Shown piece by piece: positions 9,375 through 20,768 of a stretch of 64,000 bases of DNA. Position 1 is the first letter of the stretch, and every line of letters starts with the position of its first letter. The notes below the pieces were generated by a model. It worked only from the letters and a program-made list of their open reading frames with translations, ran no database searches and had not been told where the DNA came from. The stretch comes from Enterobacteriaceae bacterium B14. GTDB lineage: Bacteria > Pseudomonadota > Gammaproteobacteria > Enterobacterales > Enterobacteriaceae. The stretch covers positions 98,569-162,568 of the forward strand of contig DF158887.1 in NCBI GenBank assembly GCA_000307305.1, in the 5' to 3' direction. Both the position numbers and the translations under genes were made by a program.

Positions 9375-11159
9375 ATGGCGAATACTATGAAGAAAGTCGA
9401 TGTCGCCATTGTAGGATTCGGCTGGGCCGGATCGATTATGGCAAAAGAGCTAACCGAGGCTGGGCTGCACGTGGTAGTGCTTGAACGCGGCCCCTCCAGA
9501 GATACTTATCCTGATGGCGCTTATCCACAGGTCATTGATGAACTCACCTACAATACTCGCCGAAAGCTATTTCAAGATCTGTCAAAAAGTACCGTCACGC
9601 TACGCCACAACAGTTCACAAACGGCGCTACCCTATCGCCAATTGGCCGCTTTTTTACCGGGTACAGGAACAGGTGGAGCGGGTCTACATTGGTCTGGCGT
9701 ACACTTTCGTGTCGCACCAATGGAGTTGCGGATGCGTAGCCATTATGAGGAGCGTTACGGCAAAGGCTTTATTCCTGAAGGGATGACCATCCAAGATTTT
9801 GGTGTGACCTACGATGAGTTAGAGCCTTACTTCGACAAAGCAGAAAAGGTGTTTGGTACCTCAGGTACACCGTGGTCGGTAAAAGGTAAAATTATCGGCG
9901 AAGGGAAAGGAGGGAACCCGTTTGCTGCCGATCGATCAGATCACTTTCCACTGCCCGCACAAAAACGCACCTTCTCGGCCCAGTTATTCGCAACAGCTGC
10001 CGAGTCCGTTGGCTATCATCCCTACGATCTTCCGTCTGCCAATACCTCAGGCCCGTATACCAATACCTACGGGGCACAAATGGGGCCTTGCAACTTTTGT
10101 GGATTCTGCAGCGGTTATGCTTGCTATATGTACTCAAAAGCATCACCAAACGTCAATATCTGGCCAGCGCTACGTCAGGAGCCGAAATTTGAGCTTCGCA
10201 CTGACTCTAACGTGCTACGTGTCAATCTTACCGATGATAAGACGAAAGCAACGGGCGTGACTTATGTCGATGCCCAAGGGCGTCAGATAGAACAACCTGC
10301 GGATATCGTGATTCTGGCTGCCTTCCAGTTTCATAATGTTCACCTCATGCTGCTTTCGGGGATCGGTAAACCCTATAACCCCATGACTAACGAAGGCGTT
10401 GTTGGGCGTAACTTTGCCTACCAAAATCTATCGACCATCAAGGCCTTCTTTAATAAAGAGGTTTATACCAATACCTTTATTGGCGCAGGAGGTGCAGGCG
10501 TTGCCGTCGACGATTTTAATGCAGATAACTTTGACCACGCCCAATATGGTTTTGTCGGTGGCTCGCCATTTTGGGTCAATCAGGCAGGTACCAAACCTAT
10601 CTCAGGCATACCTATACGGCCAGGGCTGCCCAACTGGGGCAGCAAGTGGAAAGCAGCGGTAGCAGATTCCTATACTCATCACGTTTCAATGGATGCACAC
10701 GGTGCTCACCAATCTTATCGCCAAAACTATCTCGACCTCGACCCTAACTATAAAGATGCCTATGGGCAGCCTTTACTGCGTATGACATTCGATTGGCAGG
10801 AAAATGACATCAAGATGTCACAGTTTATGCATGCTCAAATGATGAAGATTGCAGAGGCGATGCATCCAGCAGAGGTCAGTGGTTCCCCTAAAAATGCGAA
10901 TTCCCACTTCGATAGTACCGCTTACCAGACCACACATCTCAATGGCGGTGCGATTATGGGAGAGAACCCAGCAACCAGCGCAATTAATCGGTATCTGCAA
11001 AGTTGGGATGTACACAATGTCTTCGTTCCCGGTGCATCCGCTTTTCCTCAGGGGTTAGGCTATAACCCGACAGGGTTGCTGGCTGCGTTAACCTATTGGT
11101 CTGCCCAGGCTATTCGCGACCAGTATCTTAAAAATCCAGGGCCGCTGGTGCAGGCATAA
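9375..11159 (+). CDS. Gluconate 2-dehydrogenase-type flavoprotein (GMC oxidoreductase) large subunit
   Basis: This 594-residue GMC-family FAD oxidoreductase starts with the FAD-binding Rossmann motif VAIVGFGWAGSIMAKEL (residues 9-25). It has the GGAGLHWSG region near 105 and a C-terminal region (NPTGLLAALTYWSAQAIRD) where GMC enzymes keep their catalytic His/Asn. It lacks its own signal and should be exported with the Tat subunit encoded just upstream. Known relatives oxidise D-gluconate to 2-keto-D-gluconate in the periplasm and pass electrons to ubiquinone through cytochrome c. A cysteine cluster, C239-x2-C242-x2-C245-x4-C250, is visible and may bind an iron-sulfur centre. The exact substrate (gluconate, ketogluconate or another polyol acid) is inferred. 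Confidence 0.85.
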   Translation: MANTMKKVDVAIVGFGWAGSIMAKELTEAGLHVVVLERGPSRDTYPDGAYPQVIDELTYNTRRKLFQDLSKSTVTLRHNSSQTALPYRQLAAFLPGTGTGGAGLHWSGVHFRVAPMELRMRSHYEERYGKGFIPEGMTIQDFGVTYDELEPYFDKAEKVFGTSGTPWSVKGKIIGEGKGGNPFAADRSDHFPLPAQKRTFSAQLFATAAESVGYHPYDLPSANTSGPYTNTYGAQMGPCNFCGFCSGYACYMYSKASPNVNIWPALRQEPKFELRTDSNVLRVNLTDDKTKATGVTYVDAQGRQIEQPADIVILAAFQFHNVHLMLLSGIGKPYNPMTNEGVVGRNFAYQNLSTIKAFFNKEVYTNTFIGAGGAGVAVDDFNADNFDHAQYGFVGGSPFWVNQAGTKPISGIPIRPGLPNWGSKWKAAVADSYTHHVSMDAHGAHQSYRQNYLDLDPNYKDAYGQPLLRMTFDWQENDIKMSQFMHAQMMKIAEAMHPAEVSGSPKNANSHFDSTAYQTTHLNGGAIMGENPATSAINRYLQSWDVHNVFVPGASAFPQGLGYNPTGLLAALTYWSAQAIRDQYLKNPGPLVQA

Positions 11160-11171
11160 GGAGGGATCGCA

Positions 11172-12509
11172 ATGAAACATATCATTCCAGCACTGATTTT
11201 TGGGGTTATGAGTTGTAGCGCAGCCGCGCAAGAGACAAACAACCTTGAACTGATTAAACGGGGAGAATATCTGGCCCGTATGGGTGACTGCGTGGCATGC
11301 CACACCAGCAAAGGCGGAACCCCTTTTGCGGGTGGTTTACCTATGGCAACCCCCATAGGCACAATCTACAGCACCAATATCACACCAGATAAAGAGACAG
11401 GGATAGGTGATTATAGCTTTGAAGATTTCGATAAAGCAGTGCGGCAAGGCATAGCAAAAAACGGACAGACGCTGTATCCCGCCATGCCCTATCCTTCTTA
11501 TGCTGTCGTGACAGAAGATGATATGCGTGCGCTATATGCCTATTTTATTCAGGGTGTCCCAGCAATAAAGCAGGAAAACAAAGAGACAGAGATTATCTGG
11601 CCATTATCGATGCGTTGGCCTCTCTCTATTTGGCGGGGGCTATTTGCACCAGATGTGGTTAGCCCTATCAAAACACCTGAATCTATCGGCAATGAAGATG
11701 CGATATTAGCTCGGGGTCGCTATCTGGTTGAAGGCTTAGGGCACTGCGGAGCCTGCCATACACCCCGTAGCATCACCATGCAGGAAAAAGCGTTAAATGA
11801 GAGCGAAGGCAGCGAGTTTTTGTCCGGCAGTGATGCCCCTATTGATGGGTGGATAGCGACGAATCTACGTGGTGATAAGAGAACCGGACTGGGAAGCTGG
11901 AGCGAAAAAGAGCTAACCGATTTTCTTCGTACCGGCCGTAACGATCGTACCGCCGTGTTTGGTGGCATGACAGACGTTGTTGAACATAGTCTGCAATATT
12001 TAACACCGGAAGATGCCACAGCCATTGCTCGCTATCTGAAATCACTACCCGCCAAAGACCCGACAGAGCAGACATTCGAAACGGATGAAACCGTTGCAAA
12101 AGCATTATGGAAAGGGGATGACAGTAAAAAAGGTGCCGCACTCTACGTCGATAACTGCGCAGCCTGCCACCGGACAGACGGCAGCGGCTATACCCGCTTC
12201 TTCCCTGAGTTAAAGGGTAATCCAACTTTGCTTTCAGATGATGCCACTTCACTCATTCACATCGTCCTCACTGGCGATACGCTACCCGGTGTAAAAGGTG
12301 CGCCAACGTCCATCACGATGCCACCTTTTGGCTGGCGTTTGAATGACCAACAGGTCACCGATGTAGTGAACTTTATCCGCACCAGTTGGGGGAATAATGC
12401 GCCTGAAATATCAGCCGCAGATGTTAAAGATGTGCGTGATAATGAAGAGATTATCCCGGACTCGAAATTACTCGGCAGCGAAGATGTGAGTAAGCTGATA
12501 GTGAAATAG
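11172..12509 (+). CDS. Triheme cytochrome c subunit of the gluconate-dehydrogenase-type complex
   Basis: The protein has 445 residues with a Sec signal peptide (MKHIIPALIFGVMSCSAAAQ, cleavage probably after AAA). Three CXXCH heme c sites lie at residues 40-44 (CVACH), 192-196 (CGACH) and 329-333 (CAACH), one per cytochrome domain. This is the usual architecture of the electron-transfer subunit of membrane gluconate, sorbitol and alcohol dehydrogenases, which feeds the ubiquinone pool. AGGAGGG lies just before its ATG at 11172. It is the third gene of the three-gene operon, and a strong terminator follows. Confidence 0.9.
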   Translation: MKHIIPALIFGVMSCSAAAQETNNLELIKRGEYLARMGDCVACHTSKGGTPFAGGLPMATPIGTIYSTNITPDKETGIGDYSFEDFDKAVRQGIAKNGQTLYPAMPYPSYAVVTEDDMRALYAYFIQGVPAIKQENKETEIIWPLSMRWPLSIWRGLFAPDVVSPIKTPESIGNEDAILARGRYLVEGLGHCGACHTPRSITMQEKALNESEGSEFLSGSDAPIDGWIATNLRGDKRTGLGSWSEKELTDFLRTGRNDRTAVFGGMTDVVEHSLQYLTPEDATAIARYLKSLPAKDPTEQTFETDETVAKALWKGDDSKKGAALYVDNCAACHRTDGSGYTRFFPELKGNPTLLSDDATSLIHIVLTGDTLPGVKGAPTSITMPPFGWRLNDQQVTDVVNFIRTSWGNNAPEISAADVKDVRDNEEIIPDSKLLGSEDVSKLIVK

Positions 12510-12529
12510 GCGGTTATCTTGCTCAAACA

Positions 12530-12562
12530 AAAACGGCTATGTAAAAACATAGCCGTTTTTTT
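12530..12562. terminator. Bidirectional terminator after the cytochrome gene and the AGCS symporter gene
   Basis: AAAACGGCTATG (12530-12541) pairs perfectly with CATAGCCGTTTT (12548-12559) across the loop TAAAAA. T-runs on both strands serve the two convergent genes. Confidence 0.9.
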
Positions 12563-12586
12563 ATCGAGTGTTTATTTTATTAATGA

Positions 12587-14008
12587 TTAGATATTTTCAG
12601 TTTCAGCCTTCGCTTTCATTTCCCGATAAACCATCTCGTTAGTGTAACGAATCACTATCGGTGACAGCAGCAGAAGCGCAATCAGGTTAGGGATGACCAT
12701 CATGCCGTTAAACATGTCTGCCATGTTCCAAACCAAGTCGACCTTGAAGAATGAGGCAAAGAATACGCCGCATATGACTAAGACTTGAAAGACACGTACC
12801 GCATAGCGGGATTTGAACAAATAGCGAACGTTGGTTTCCGCATAGTAATACCAACCGATAATGGTAGAAAATGCGAAGAACAGCAGCGAAATAGAGATAA
12901 AGATCCCCCCCGCTCGCCCAAAGATAAACTCATAAGCATGCTGAGTAACCGCAATACCGGTTCCTCTGTGTGCATAGAAGGAGAGGAAGGATTGACCCAC
13001 TTGCCCCCCCTCTGTCCAACCACGTAACCCAGAAGTAATGATGACCAGCCCCGTGAGAGTAACGATGATGCACACAATAAATACGCCCATCATTGCGACA
13101 AAACCCTGTTGCTCAGGGCGAGGTACCTTAGCAACTGCATGCGCATGAGGCGTTGAGCCCATACCTGCTTCGTTGGAGAACAAACCGCGAGCAATACCAA
13201 AACGCATTGCCTGTTGGATAGCGACACCCGCACCGCCCCCCAACACCGCGCTCGGGTTAAAAGCAGCAATAAAAATAGATTTAAAGGCGGGGAGAATATA
13301 TTCGTAGTTGAACCCCAGCATGATCATCGCGCCAAGCAGATAAAATAGCGCCATTGATGGGACAAATTTTTCAGTGAATGACGCGATGCTACGCAACCCA
13401 CCCATGATCACACAGGCTGTCACTATGGCAACAAATACCCCCATGACCCAATAATCGATACCCAAAGAGCCGTGGAATGCAGAGGCGATAGAGTTGGACT
13501 GCACCATATTACCGATCAAGCCAAGTGCCAGAATAATCAACACAGCAAAGATCATGGCCAGCCATTTAGCCTTTAACCCTTTTTCTATGTAGTAAGCGGG
13601 GCCACCAACAGCGTGTCCGTTTCTATCCGTGGTTTTAAATTTTTGCGCCAGAATCGCCTCAGCATAGATAGTGGCCATGCCAAGAAATGAGGAGACCCAC
13701 ATCCAGAAGATAGCACCTGGCCCACCGGCCATAATCGCCGTTGCTGGCCCAGCCAGATTCCCCGTCCCAACCTGCCCAGCAACAGCCGTAGCGACGGCCT
13801 GAAACGAGCTCATCCCGCTTTTATCCGCTTTTTGGCCAGAGAAAGTGAGTTGACCAAAGAGTGCCGATACCGCACTACGAAACTTACGCAGTTGAATAAA
13901 ACCAAGACGGAATGTGTAATACAAACCTGTACCACACAAAAGGTAGATCAGGACATTATCCCAAAGAATTCCATTGAAACTATTAACAAACCCCTCAATG
14001 GCGTGCAT
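12587..14008 (-). CDS. Alanine/glycine:cation symporter family (AGCS) transporter
   Basis: This 473-residue inner-membrane protein has about ten hydrophobic segments. It shows AGCS family stretches such as VAGQVGTGNLAGPATAI near residue 90 and FSNEAGMGSTPHAHA near 290. Members co-import alanine, glycine or glutamine with sodium or protons; E. coli YaaJ is the nearest type I recall. The ATG at 14006-14008 is chosen because a strong AGGGGGAG lies five bases upstream. An 11-residue upstream extension is rejected. The gene is monocistronic, converging on the gluconate-dehydrogenase operon across a shared terminator. The leader 14009-14100 has two small hairpins each followed by a T-run. Confidence 0.88.
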   Translation of the reverse strand: MHAIEGFVNSFNGILWDNVLIYLLCGTGLYYTFRLGFIQLRKFRSAVSALFGQLTFSGQKADKSGMSSFQAVATAVAGQVGTGNLAGPATAIMAGGPGAIFWMWVSSFLGMATIYAEAILAQKFKTTDRNGHAVGGPAYYIEKGLKAKWLAMIFAVLIILALGLIGNMVQSNSIASAFHGSLGIDYWVMGVFVAIVTACVIMGGLRSIASFTEKFVPSMALFYLLGAMIMLGFNYEYILPAFKSIFIAAFNPSAVLGGGAGVAIQQAMRFGIARGLFSNEAGMGSTPHAHAVAKVPRPEQQGFVAMMGVFIVCIIVTLTGLVIITSGLRGWTEGGQVGQSFLSFYAHRGTGIAVTQHAYEFIFGRAGGIFISISLLFFAFSTIIGWYYYAETNVRYLFKSRYAVRVFQVLVICGVFFASFFKVDLVWNMADMFNGMMVIPNLIALLLLSPIVIRYTNEMVYREMKAKAETENI

Positions 14009-14470
14009 GACTCCCCCTATAAACAATATTTCCCATGCCAAAAAAAATTTCCATGCCTAAAAAAGGCAAAAAAATCTTACCGTTGTGTGAAAACACAAAG
14101 GAGATTAAACGTACTTTTGGGATGACTAAGGGGGGCTACACTAGCATAAAATGAGAGGCTCAAACCGGAAATACTTACAATAACTAATGGTTATAAAATG
14201 ATGTCTACGTTTCTACTTATAGGTACACATGGAAGAAACTAAACCTAATTATTTGTTTATATTGAAATTTATTACCACCGACATTTTGAGGCGATAATAT
14301 TCACCTATAAAAAAACTAAATCTAAATGCTCGGTCTTCGCTCTCTTTGCTATTACTTTTATTGCATACTTTCTCTACCCCTTACATTTCTCTCAGGGGCA
14401 ATTTCGATATAAATATAAGCATCAAACTAGGCCATCCCATAAAAATGCTAATGTGCTGGCATTCTAATCA
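14009..14470. other. Gene-free AT-rich stretch; possible structured leader of the AGCS gene
   Basis: There is no credible gene here. On the reverse strand, hairpin TTGTGT/ACACAA (14083-14098) is followed by a T7 run. Hairpin TGCCT/AGGCA (14054-14068) is followed by a T8 run about 25-30 bases before the ribosome-binding site. This resembles an attenuator-like leader but is unproven. I could not recognise a glycine riboswitch in it. Confidence 0.35.
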
Positions 14471-14980
14471 TTATTCTATCTTTTTCTTAAAAACAGCCGG
14501 ATTACCTGCATACAGACAATAAGGTTCGGTGTCTTTTGTAACAACAGAGCCAGCCGCAATGACAGAGCCTTCGCCAAGAGTGACGCCTGGAAGAATAATC
14601 GCCCCACCGCCAACCCAGACCTTATCCCTTATGATGACGGGTGCAGTAACACAGTTGGTATCGACTCTTTCTTGATAATTTAACGGGTGAGTGGCCGTGT
14701 AAATATGTACGCCAGGCCCAATACCGCAGTTGTCTCCGATAACAATTGGAGCGTCATCGATAAATTTGCAGTCTGTATTAACAAATGATCCCTCTCCTAT
14801 CTCAACATTTCCAAAACAAAAATAGACTGGTTTGACGATATGTGATTTTTTTATACTAAACCCTGCTTTTTTAAGTAGCTTGCTATATTTATTTCTCGAT
14901 AGATCCCTATTGTTAAAGATCATCACGGCATCTTTTGGGTCTATATGTTTCTTCATTAGAGAAAGAAAATACTTAATCAT
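14471..14980 (-). CDS. Hexapeptide-repeat O-acetyltransferase (Maa/NodL/LacA-like)
   Basis: This 169-residue protein has left-handed beta-helix hexapeptide repeats: VEIGEGSFVN, PIVIGDNCGIGPGVHIYTATHP, PVIIRDKVWVGGGAIILPGVTLGEGSVIAAGSVVTKD (given in pieces). It ends with the typical LYAGNPAVFKKK tail. The His of TATHPLN is the expected catalytic base that acetylates a sugar hydroxyl from acetyl-CoA. It is about 15 residues shorter than E. coli Maa at the N-terminus, which does not align well. The substrate is unknown. It stands alone in AT-rich flanks between the AGCS gene and secF, a position not occupied in E. coli, so horizontal gain is plausible. Confidence 0.85.
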   Translation of the reverse strand: MIKYFLSLMKKHIDPKDAVMIFNNRDLSRNKYSKLLKKAGFSIKKSHIVKPVYFCFGNVEIGEGSFVNTDCKFIDDAPIVIGDNCGIGPGVHIYTATHPLNYQERVDTNCVTAPVIIRDKVWVGGGAIILPGVTLGEGSVIAAGSVVTKDTEPYCLYAGNPAVFKKKIE

Positions 14981-15085
14981 TTAGCTATCCAGTTATTTTT
15001 AAAGGGCAATATATTGTGATGGAAATCTAGGTATAAAAATAATCTAAGTAAACAGCCAGACCTCCTGTCACTCTTACAATGTAAC

Positions 15086-15109
15086 AAAGGCCCCCAAATG
15101 GGAGCCCTT
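15086..15109 (-). terminator. Candidate terminator downstream of secF
   Basis: On the reverse strand AAGGGCTCCC, loop ATTT and GGGGGCCTTT form an imperfect ten-base stem (with G-U pairs), followed by TGTTACATT. It lies about 25 bases after the secF stop, where the queA-sec operon should end. Confidence 0.5.
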
Positions 15110-15131
15110 GAATACCAATACGCAAGTTACC

Positions 15132-16100
15132 TTAAGGCAGGATCGAAGGCTGATCTGCGCCCTCTTTCTCTACTTTCTGCACCAGCATATGTTCGCGTTT
15201 CATACCGAGTTTCAGCGCTAATGCCGAAGCAACGTAGATTGACGAAATAGTACCGATAAAGACACCGATTAATAGTGCCAGAGAGAAACCTTCTAGCATC
15301 GCGCCACCAAAGATATAGAGCATCAAAACAACCAGTAAGGTTGTGCCCGATGTCATCAATGTACGGCTTAGCGTCTGGGTCAGAGAGACGTTCATGATTT
15401 CGTAAGGCGTACCACGACGTATCTTACGAAAGTTTTCACGAATACGGTCTGATACCACGATACTGTCGTTTAGCGAGTAACCAATAACCGACATCAGTGA
15501 TGCAACAATGGTTAAGTCTATCTCTATATTAAATAGAGACATGACTCCCATCGTAATCACCACGTCATGCGCCAGTGCGATAACCGCCCCCGCAGCAAGA
15601 CGCCATTCGAAACGCATACCGACGTAAACCAGAATACAGAGCAGCGCCACGAGCAGTGCCATGCCGCCAGTCTGAGCCAGTTCACTGCCTACACTTGGGC
15701 CGACAAATTCGATACGCTTAACAACCGCTTCTTTATCGATATTATCGTTAATAATCTGGATAACTTTCTTACCCAGCACTTCACCCTGAGTACCTTCAAT
15801 AGGTGCCATGCGGATCATGATGTCACGGCTACTACCAAAGTTCTGGACAATCGGCTCTTTAAAACCGGATTTTTCCAGCGAGTCACGCACGACATTGAGG
15901 TCTGTAGCTGTTTTCAGATTCACCTCAATAACGGTTCCTCCGGTAAAGTCCAGTCCCCAATTAAAGCCTTTAACCGACATGACAACAACGGAGGCGATCA
16001 ATAGCAATATCGAAATACCAAACGCGATGTTATCAAAGCGCATGAAGTCATAGACTTTACGGCCATGGTTTAGTTGTTCAACGGTATAATCCTGTGCCAC
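15132..16100 (-). CDS. secF: Protein translocase subunit SecF
   Basis: SecF works with SecD and YajC next to SecYEG and uses the proton motive force to help pull proteins across the inner membrane. The product is 322 residues (E. coli 323), with six membrane segments, the [15 protein letters not shown] motif near residue 50, and the [16 protein letters not shown] stretch conserved in the RND-like core. The start is GTG at 16098-16100 ([20 protein letters not shown]), with GGAG six bases upstream; a 26-residue upstream extension is rejected. It is ten bases after secD. Confidence 0.97.
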   Translation of the reverse strand: MAQDYTVEQLNHGRKVYDFMRFDNIAFGISILLLIASVVVMSVKGFNWGLDFTGGTVIEVNLKTATDLNVVRDSLEKSGFKEPIVQNFGSSRDIMIRMAPIEGTQGEVLGKKVIQIINDNIDKEAVVKRIEFVGPSVGSELAQTGGMALLVALLCILVYVGMRFEWRLAAGAVIALAHDVVITMGVMSLFNIEIDLTIVASLMSVIGYSLNDSIVVSDRIRENFRKIRRGTPYEIMNVSLTQTLSRTLMTSGTTLLVVLMLYIFGGAMLEGFSLALLIGVFIGTISSIYVASALALKLGMKREHMLVQKVEKEGADQPSILP

Positions 16101-16110
16101 AACGCACTCC

Positions 16111-17958
16111 TTAAATTGACAGCTTGTTAATGCGCTTGCCGCCGTAAAGCAGGTTAACGATGGCACGAGTACCAACAATTGCGGTAAACATAGAAGTTGC
16201 TACACCAATTGAAAGCGTGATGGCAAAGCCTTTGATCGCACCTGTACCTACGGCATACAGGATAACTGCGGTAATCAGCGTGGTAATGTTGGCGTCAAAA
16301 ATACTGGAGAACGCCCCTTTGTACCCTTCATGTATGGATTGCTGAATAGACCGCCCATTTCTGATCTCTTCTTTGATACGTTCGTTAATAAGAACGTTCG
16401 CATCCACAGCCATCGCAAGGGTTAAGACAATACCCGCAATCCCCGGCATGGTTAGCGTCGCTCCTGGCAGGAGTGACATCACACCGACAATCAGTATCAG
16501 GTTCACTAACAGTGCAGACGTCGCAATCAAACCAAACTTACGGTAGTAGATAACCATAAAGGCGATAGAAGCAATAAGCCCCCACAAGCAAGCTTGCAGA
16601 CCTTGGTTGATGTTCTGCATCCCCAACGTCGGGCCAATAGTACGCTCTTCAACAATCTGGATTGGTGCAATCAACGCACCCGCACGCAGCAGTAAAGAGA
16701 GCTGACGGGCTTCATTTGGGTTATCGATACCGGTGATTCTAAAGCTGTTACCTAAACGGGACTGGATCGTCGCCATGTTGATAACTTCTTCTTGTTTAAC
16801 CAGAATGCTGCGACCATTAGCATCTTTCTTACCGCTGTCTTTATACTCAACGAACAGCGTCGCCATGGTTTTACCCACGCTATCTTTCGTGAAGTTAGAC
16901 ATGGTATTACCGCCAGCGCTATCCAGAGAGATGCTTACCTGAGGGTTATTCAGCTCATCCACGCCAGAAGTAGAATCGGTGATATGGTCACCGGTCAGAA
17001 TAATGCGCTTATACAGCACCACTGGACGGTTTTCACGAGTGTATTTCACCTCAGAATCGCCAGGAACACGGCCACGAGTCGCTTCGATTGGATCTGCCGA
17101 TGAATTAACAAGACGGAATTCTAACGTTGCGGTGGCGCCCAAAATTTCTTTTGCGCGAGCTGTATCTTGAATACCCGGTAACTCAACAACGATGCGGTCT
17201 GCACCTTGGCGTTGAACCAGAGGTTCTGCCACACCCAGTTGGTTAACACGATTACGCAGGATAGTGATGTTTTGCTGTACCGCGTACTCACGAGACTCAC
17301 GCAGACGCTCATCGGTCATTTTTGCCGTCAGCGTATTATTGCTTGTCGAAGTGAAGACTAAATCACGGTTCTTCGTCGACAGCTCACTGATCGCTTTATC
17401 ACGAGAAGCAGGCTCGCGGAAGCTGGCCTGTATAGAACCATCCCCTATTTTGCGAATACTGGCATAAGGAATGCCCTGCTCGCGAAGCTCACTGCGAATA
17501 GAGTCTAGAGACTGCTCTTGTAATTTACCTAACGCAGTTTCCATATCCACTTCCATCAGGAAGTGAACACCGCCACGCAGATCAAGACCCAGCTTCATCG
17601 GCTCGCCACCCAGCATCGCAAGCCAGCGCGGCGTTGCAGGAGCCAGGTTTAAAGCAACAACGTATTTATCACCCAACTCTGCCATTAACGCTTCTCGGGC
17701 ACGTAGCTGGACATCAGTATCTTTAAAACGCGCTAGAATAGAACCCTCGGCAAGTGATGCCGATTTCAGTTCTATCTTCTCAGTTTCCAAAATACTTCTT
17801 ACTTGATCCAGCGTTGACTCACTGGCGGCGATACCTCGCGCACCAGTGATCTGTACGGCCGGATCCTCACCATAAAGGTTAGGAAGCGCATAGAGTGAAC
17901 CGAGTGCAAGCACGACGATTAACATTATGTACTTCCATAAAGGATAACGGTTTAACAC
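16111..17958 (-). CDS. secD: Protein translocase subunit SecD
   Basis: SecD is the large periplasm-facing partner of SecF. Its 615 residues match E. coli exactly. It has an N-terminal membrane helix, a long periplasmic region containing the [16 protein letters not shown] motif near residue 122, and five more membrane helices starting around residue 450 ([15 protein letters not shown] precedes them). [17 protein letters not shown] is the conserved cytosolic-side motif. The position between yajC and secF is the standard one. Confidence 0.98.
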   Translation of the reverse strand: MLNRYPLWKYIMLIVVLALGSLYALPNLYGEDPAVQITGARGIAASESTLDQVRSILETEKIELKSASLAEGSILARFKDTDVQLRAREALMAELGDKYVVALNLAPATPRWLAMLGGEPMKLGLDLRGGVHFLMEVDMETALGKLQEQSLDSIRSELREQGIPYASIRKIGDGSIQASFREPASRDKAISELSTKNRDLVFTSTSNNTLTAKMTDERLRESREYAVQQNITILRNRVNQLGVAEPLVQRQGADRIVVELPGIQDTARAKEILGATATLEFRLVNSSADPIEATRGRVPGDSEVKYTRENRPVVLYKRIILTGDHITDSTSGVDELNNPQVSISLDSAGGNTMSNFTKDSVGKTMATLFVEYKDSGKKDANGRSILVKQEEVINMATIQSRLGNSFRITGIDNPNEARQLSLLLRAGALIAPIQIVEERTIGPTLGMQNINQGLQACLWGLIASIAFMVIYYRKFGLIATSALLVNLILIVGVMSLLPGATLTMPGIAGIVLTLAMAVDANVLINERIKEEIRNGRSIQQSIHEGYKGAFSSIFDANITTLITAVILYAVGTGAIKGFAITLSIGVATSMFTAIVGTRAIVNLLYGGKRINKLSI

Positions 17959-17985
17959 GGCAGTTCCCTTGGGGAAAATCGAAAA

Positions 17986-18318
17986 TTACAGTGCTTTCAA
18001 CGTGCCTTTAGGCAGCACGGCAGCAACAAAGTCACGCTTAATAACAACTTCAGTGGTGTCATTCAGAGCCATAGAGATATAGCCAGTTTCACCCACTTTA
18101 GTCACACGGCCGATCAAACCGCCCGTTGTTAGCACTTCATCACCTTTACCGATAGATTCCATCAGTTTACGGTGCTCTTTAGTACGCTTTTGCTGCGGAC
18201 GTAAGATCATGAAGTAAAAAATCAGACCAAAAACTGCCAGCATGATGAACATAGAGTATGGGCTGCCCTGAGATGGAGCACCCGCTGCAGCTACGGCATC
18301 AGAAATGAAAAAACTCAT
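17986..18318 (-). CDS. yajC: Sec translocase accessory subunit YajC
   Basis: YajC is a small inner-membrane protein of the SecDF-YajC complex. It has 110 residues with a single membrane helix (about 20-42: MFIMLAVFGLIFYFMILRPQ), then a basic stretch KRTKEHRKLMESI. The beta-rich cytosolic domain GDEVLTTGGLIGRVTKVGE follows. It lies between tgt and secD in the queA-tgt-yajC-secD-secF operon. Confidence 0.97.
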   Translation of the reverse strand: MSFFISDAVAAAGAPSQGSPYSMFIMLAVFGLIFYFMILRPQQKRTKEHRKLMESIGKGDEVLTTGGLIGRVTKVGETGYISMALNDTTEVVIKRDFVAAVLPKGTLKAL

Positions 18319-18344
18319 TTAAATCTTCCTCATTGTTATAAAAA

Positions 18345-19469
<1,125 letters not shown>

Positions 19470-19535
19470 TTATTCCTCCGCCACCAGAGATACAGTCTGG
19501 AGCTTATTGATAAAAACAGATAGGGGATAAAATCG

Positions 19536-20618
19536 TTAACTCTCTACCGCTGAACCAGGGATCTCTTTTTCGGCCAGTGGGTTTTGAGTAATGAACATTG
19601 CGTCACCGTAACTAAAGAAACGGTATTCGCGCTTCACCGCCTCCTGATAGGCTCTCATCGTATTCTGATAACCCGCGAAAGCGGATACCAGCATGATAAG
19701 CGTCGATTCAGGAAGATGAAAATTGGTGACCAAGGCATCAATGACCTGATAGTGATAGCCTGGATAAATGAAGATTTGGGTATCACCGAAGAAAGGTGCT
19801 ATCAAAGCATCCGTCGCAGCTTGTGCTGCACTCTCTAAAGAGCGTACAGAGGTGGTACCTACTGCTATCACTCGGTTGCCCCTCGCTTTGCAGGCTAAAA
19901 CTGCATCGACAACATCTTGAGGCACTTCCGCATACTCAGAATGCATGACGTGTTCTTCAATACTGTCTACCCGCACAGGTTGAAACGTCCCTGCACCAAC
20001 GTGCAATGTTACAAACGCCTGTTCTATGCCTTTCGCTTTCAGCTCTGCCATGAGTTCGTCGTCAAAATGCAGACCCGCCGTCGGGGCAGCAACAGCGCCA
20101 GGGCGCTGGCTGTAGACCGTTTGATAAAGTTCACGGTCTACCTCTTCATCGGGGCGATCAATATAAGGAGGAAGTGGCATATGCCCTGCATCGTTTAGCA
20201 GGGTGAAAACATCGCGTTCATCATCGAATTGCAGCTCAAACAAGGTATCGTGACGCGCCACCATCGTGGCCTTGATGTCTTCGTTATCACCTAATAGCAG
20301 CGCAGCGCCTGGTTTAGGTGCTTTCGATGCACGAACATGTGCCAATACTCGGCTATCGTCCAACACCCGCTCTACCAAGACTTCAAGCTTGCCGCCACTC
20401 ACTTTGCGACCAAACAAGCGGGCAGGAATGACCCGAGTATTGTTGAACACTAGCAAATCGCCCGACTCTAATTTATCCAGCAGATCGGTAAAAATATCAT
20501 GCGACAGCGCACCCGTCGGGCCATCTAATGACAGCAAGCGGCAATGACTGCGGTTTGTCTGTGGGTAGTGGGCAATGAGTGACTCTGGGAGTTCAAAGGA
20601 GAAATCGGCTACGCGCAT
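19536..20618 (-). CDS. queA: S-adenosylmethionine:tRNA ribosyltransferase-isomerase
   Basis: QueA adds the ribosyl moiety of SAM to preQ1 in tRNA, making epoxyqueuosine. The reading from [19 protein letters not shown] gives 360 residues. [44 protein letters not shown] and [18 protein letters not shown] are family hallmarks. An ATG directly before it (20619-20621) is equally possible; MRV is preferred because E. coli starts there. It is the promoter-proximal gene of the queA-tgt-yajC-secDF operon and divergent from acpH. Confidence 0.97.
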   Translation of the reverse strand: MRVADFSFELPESLIAHYPQTNRSHCRLLSLDGPTGALSHDIFTDLLDKLESGDLLVFNNTRVIPARLFGRKVSGGKLEVLVERVLDDSRVLAHVRASKAPKPGAALLLGDNEDIKATMVARHDTLFELQFDDERDVFTLLNDAGHMPLPPYIDRPDEEVDRELYQTVYSQRPGAVAAPTAGLHFDDELMAELKAKGIEQAFVTLHVGAGTFQPVRVDSIEEHVMHSEYAEVPQDVVDAVLACKARGNRVIAVGTTSVRSLESAAQAATDALIAPFFGDTQIFIYPGYHYQVIDALVTNFHLPESTLIMLVSAFAGYQNTMRAYQEAVKREYRFFSYGDAMFITQNPLAEKEIPGSAVES

Positions 20619-20768
20619 CATTTTTTACATCACTTTAAAAGTGTTCTTTACTGAAAAATAGGCGGCTTAGTCTAGAGCGGTGAAGGTTTAGCTGCAAGAA
20701 ATAAGGATTGAAATGGCGCGAATTTCATAATAATTCCCAGACTATTTTGTTTCGACTATACTCACCGC

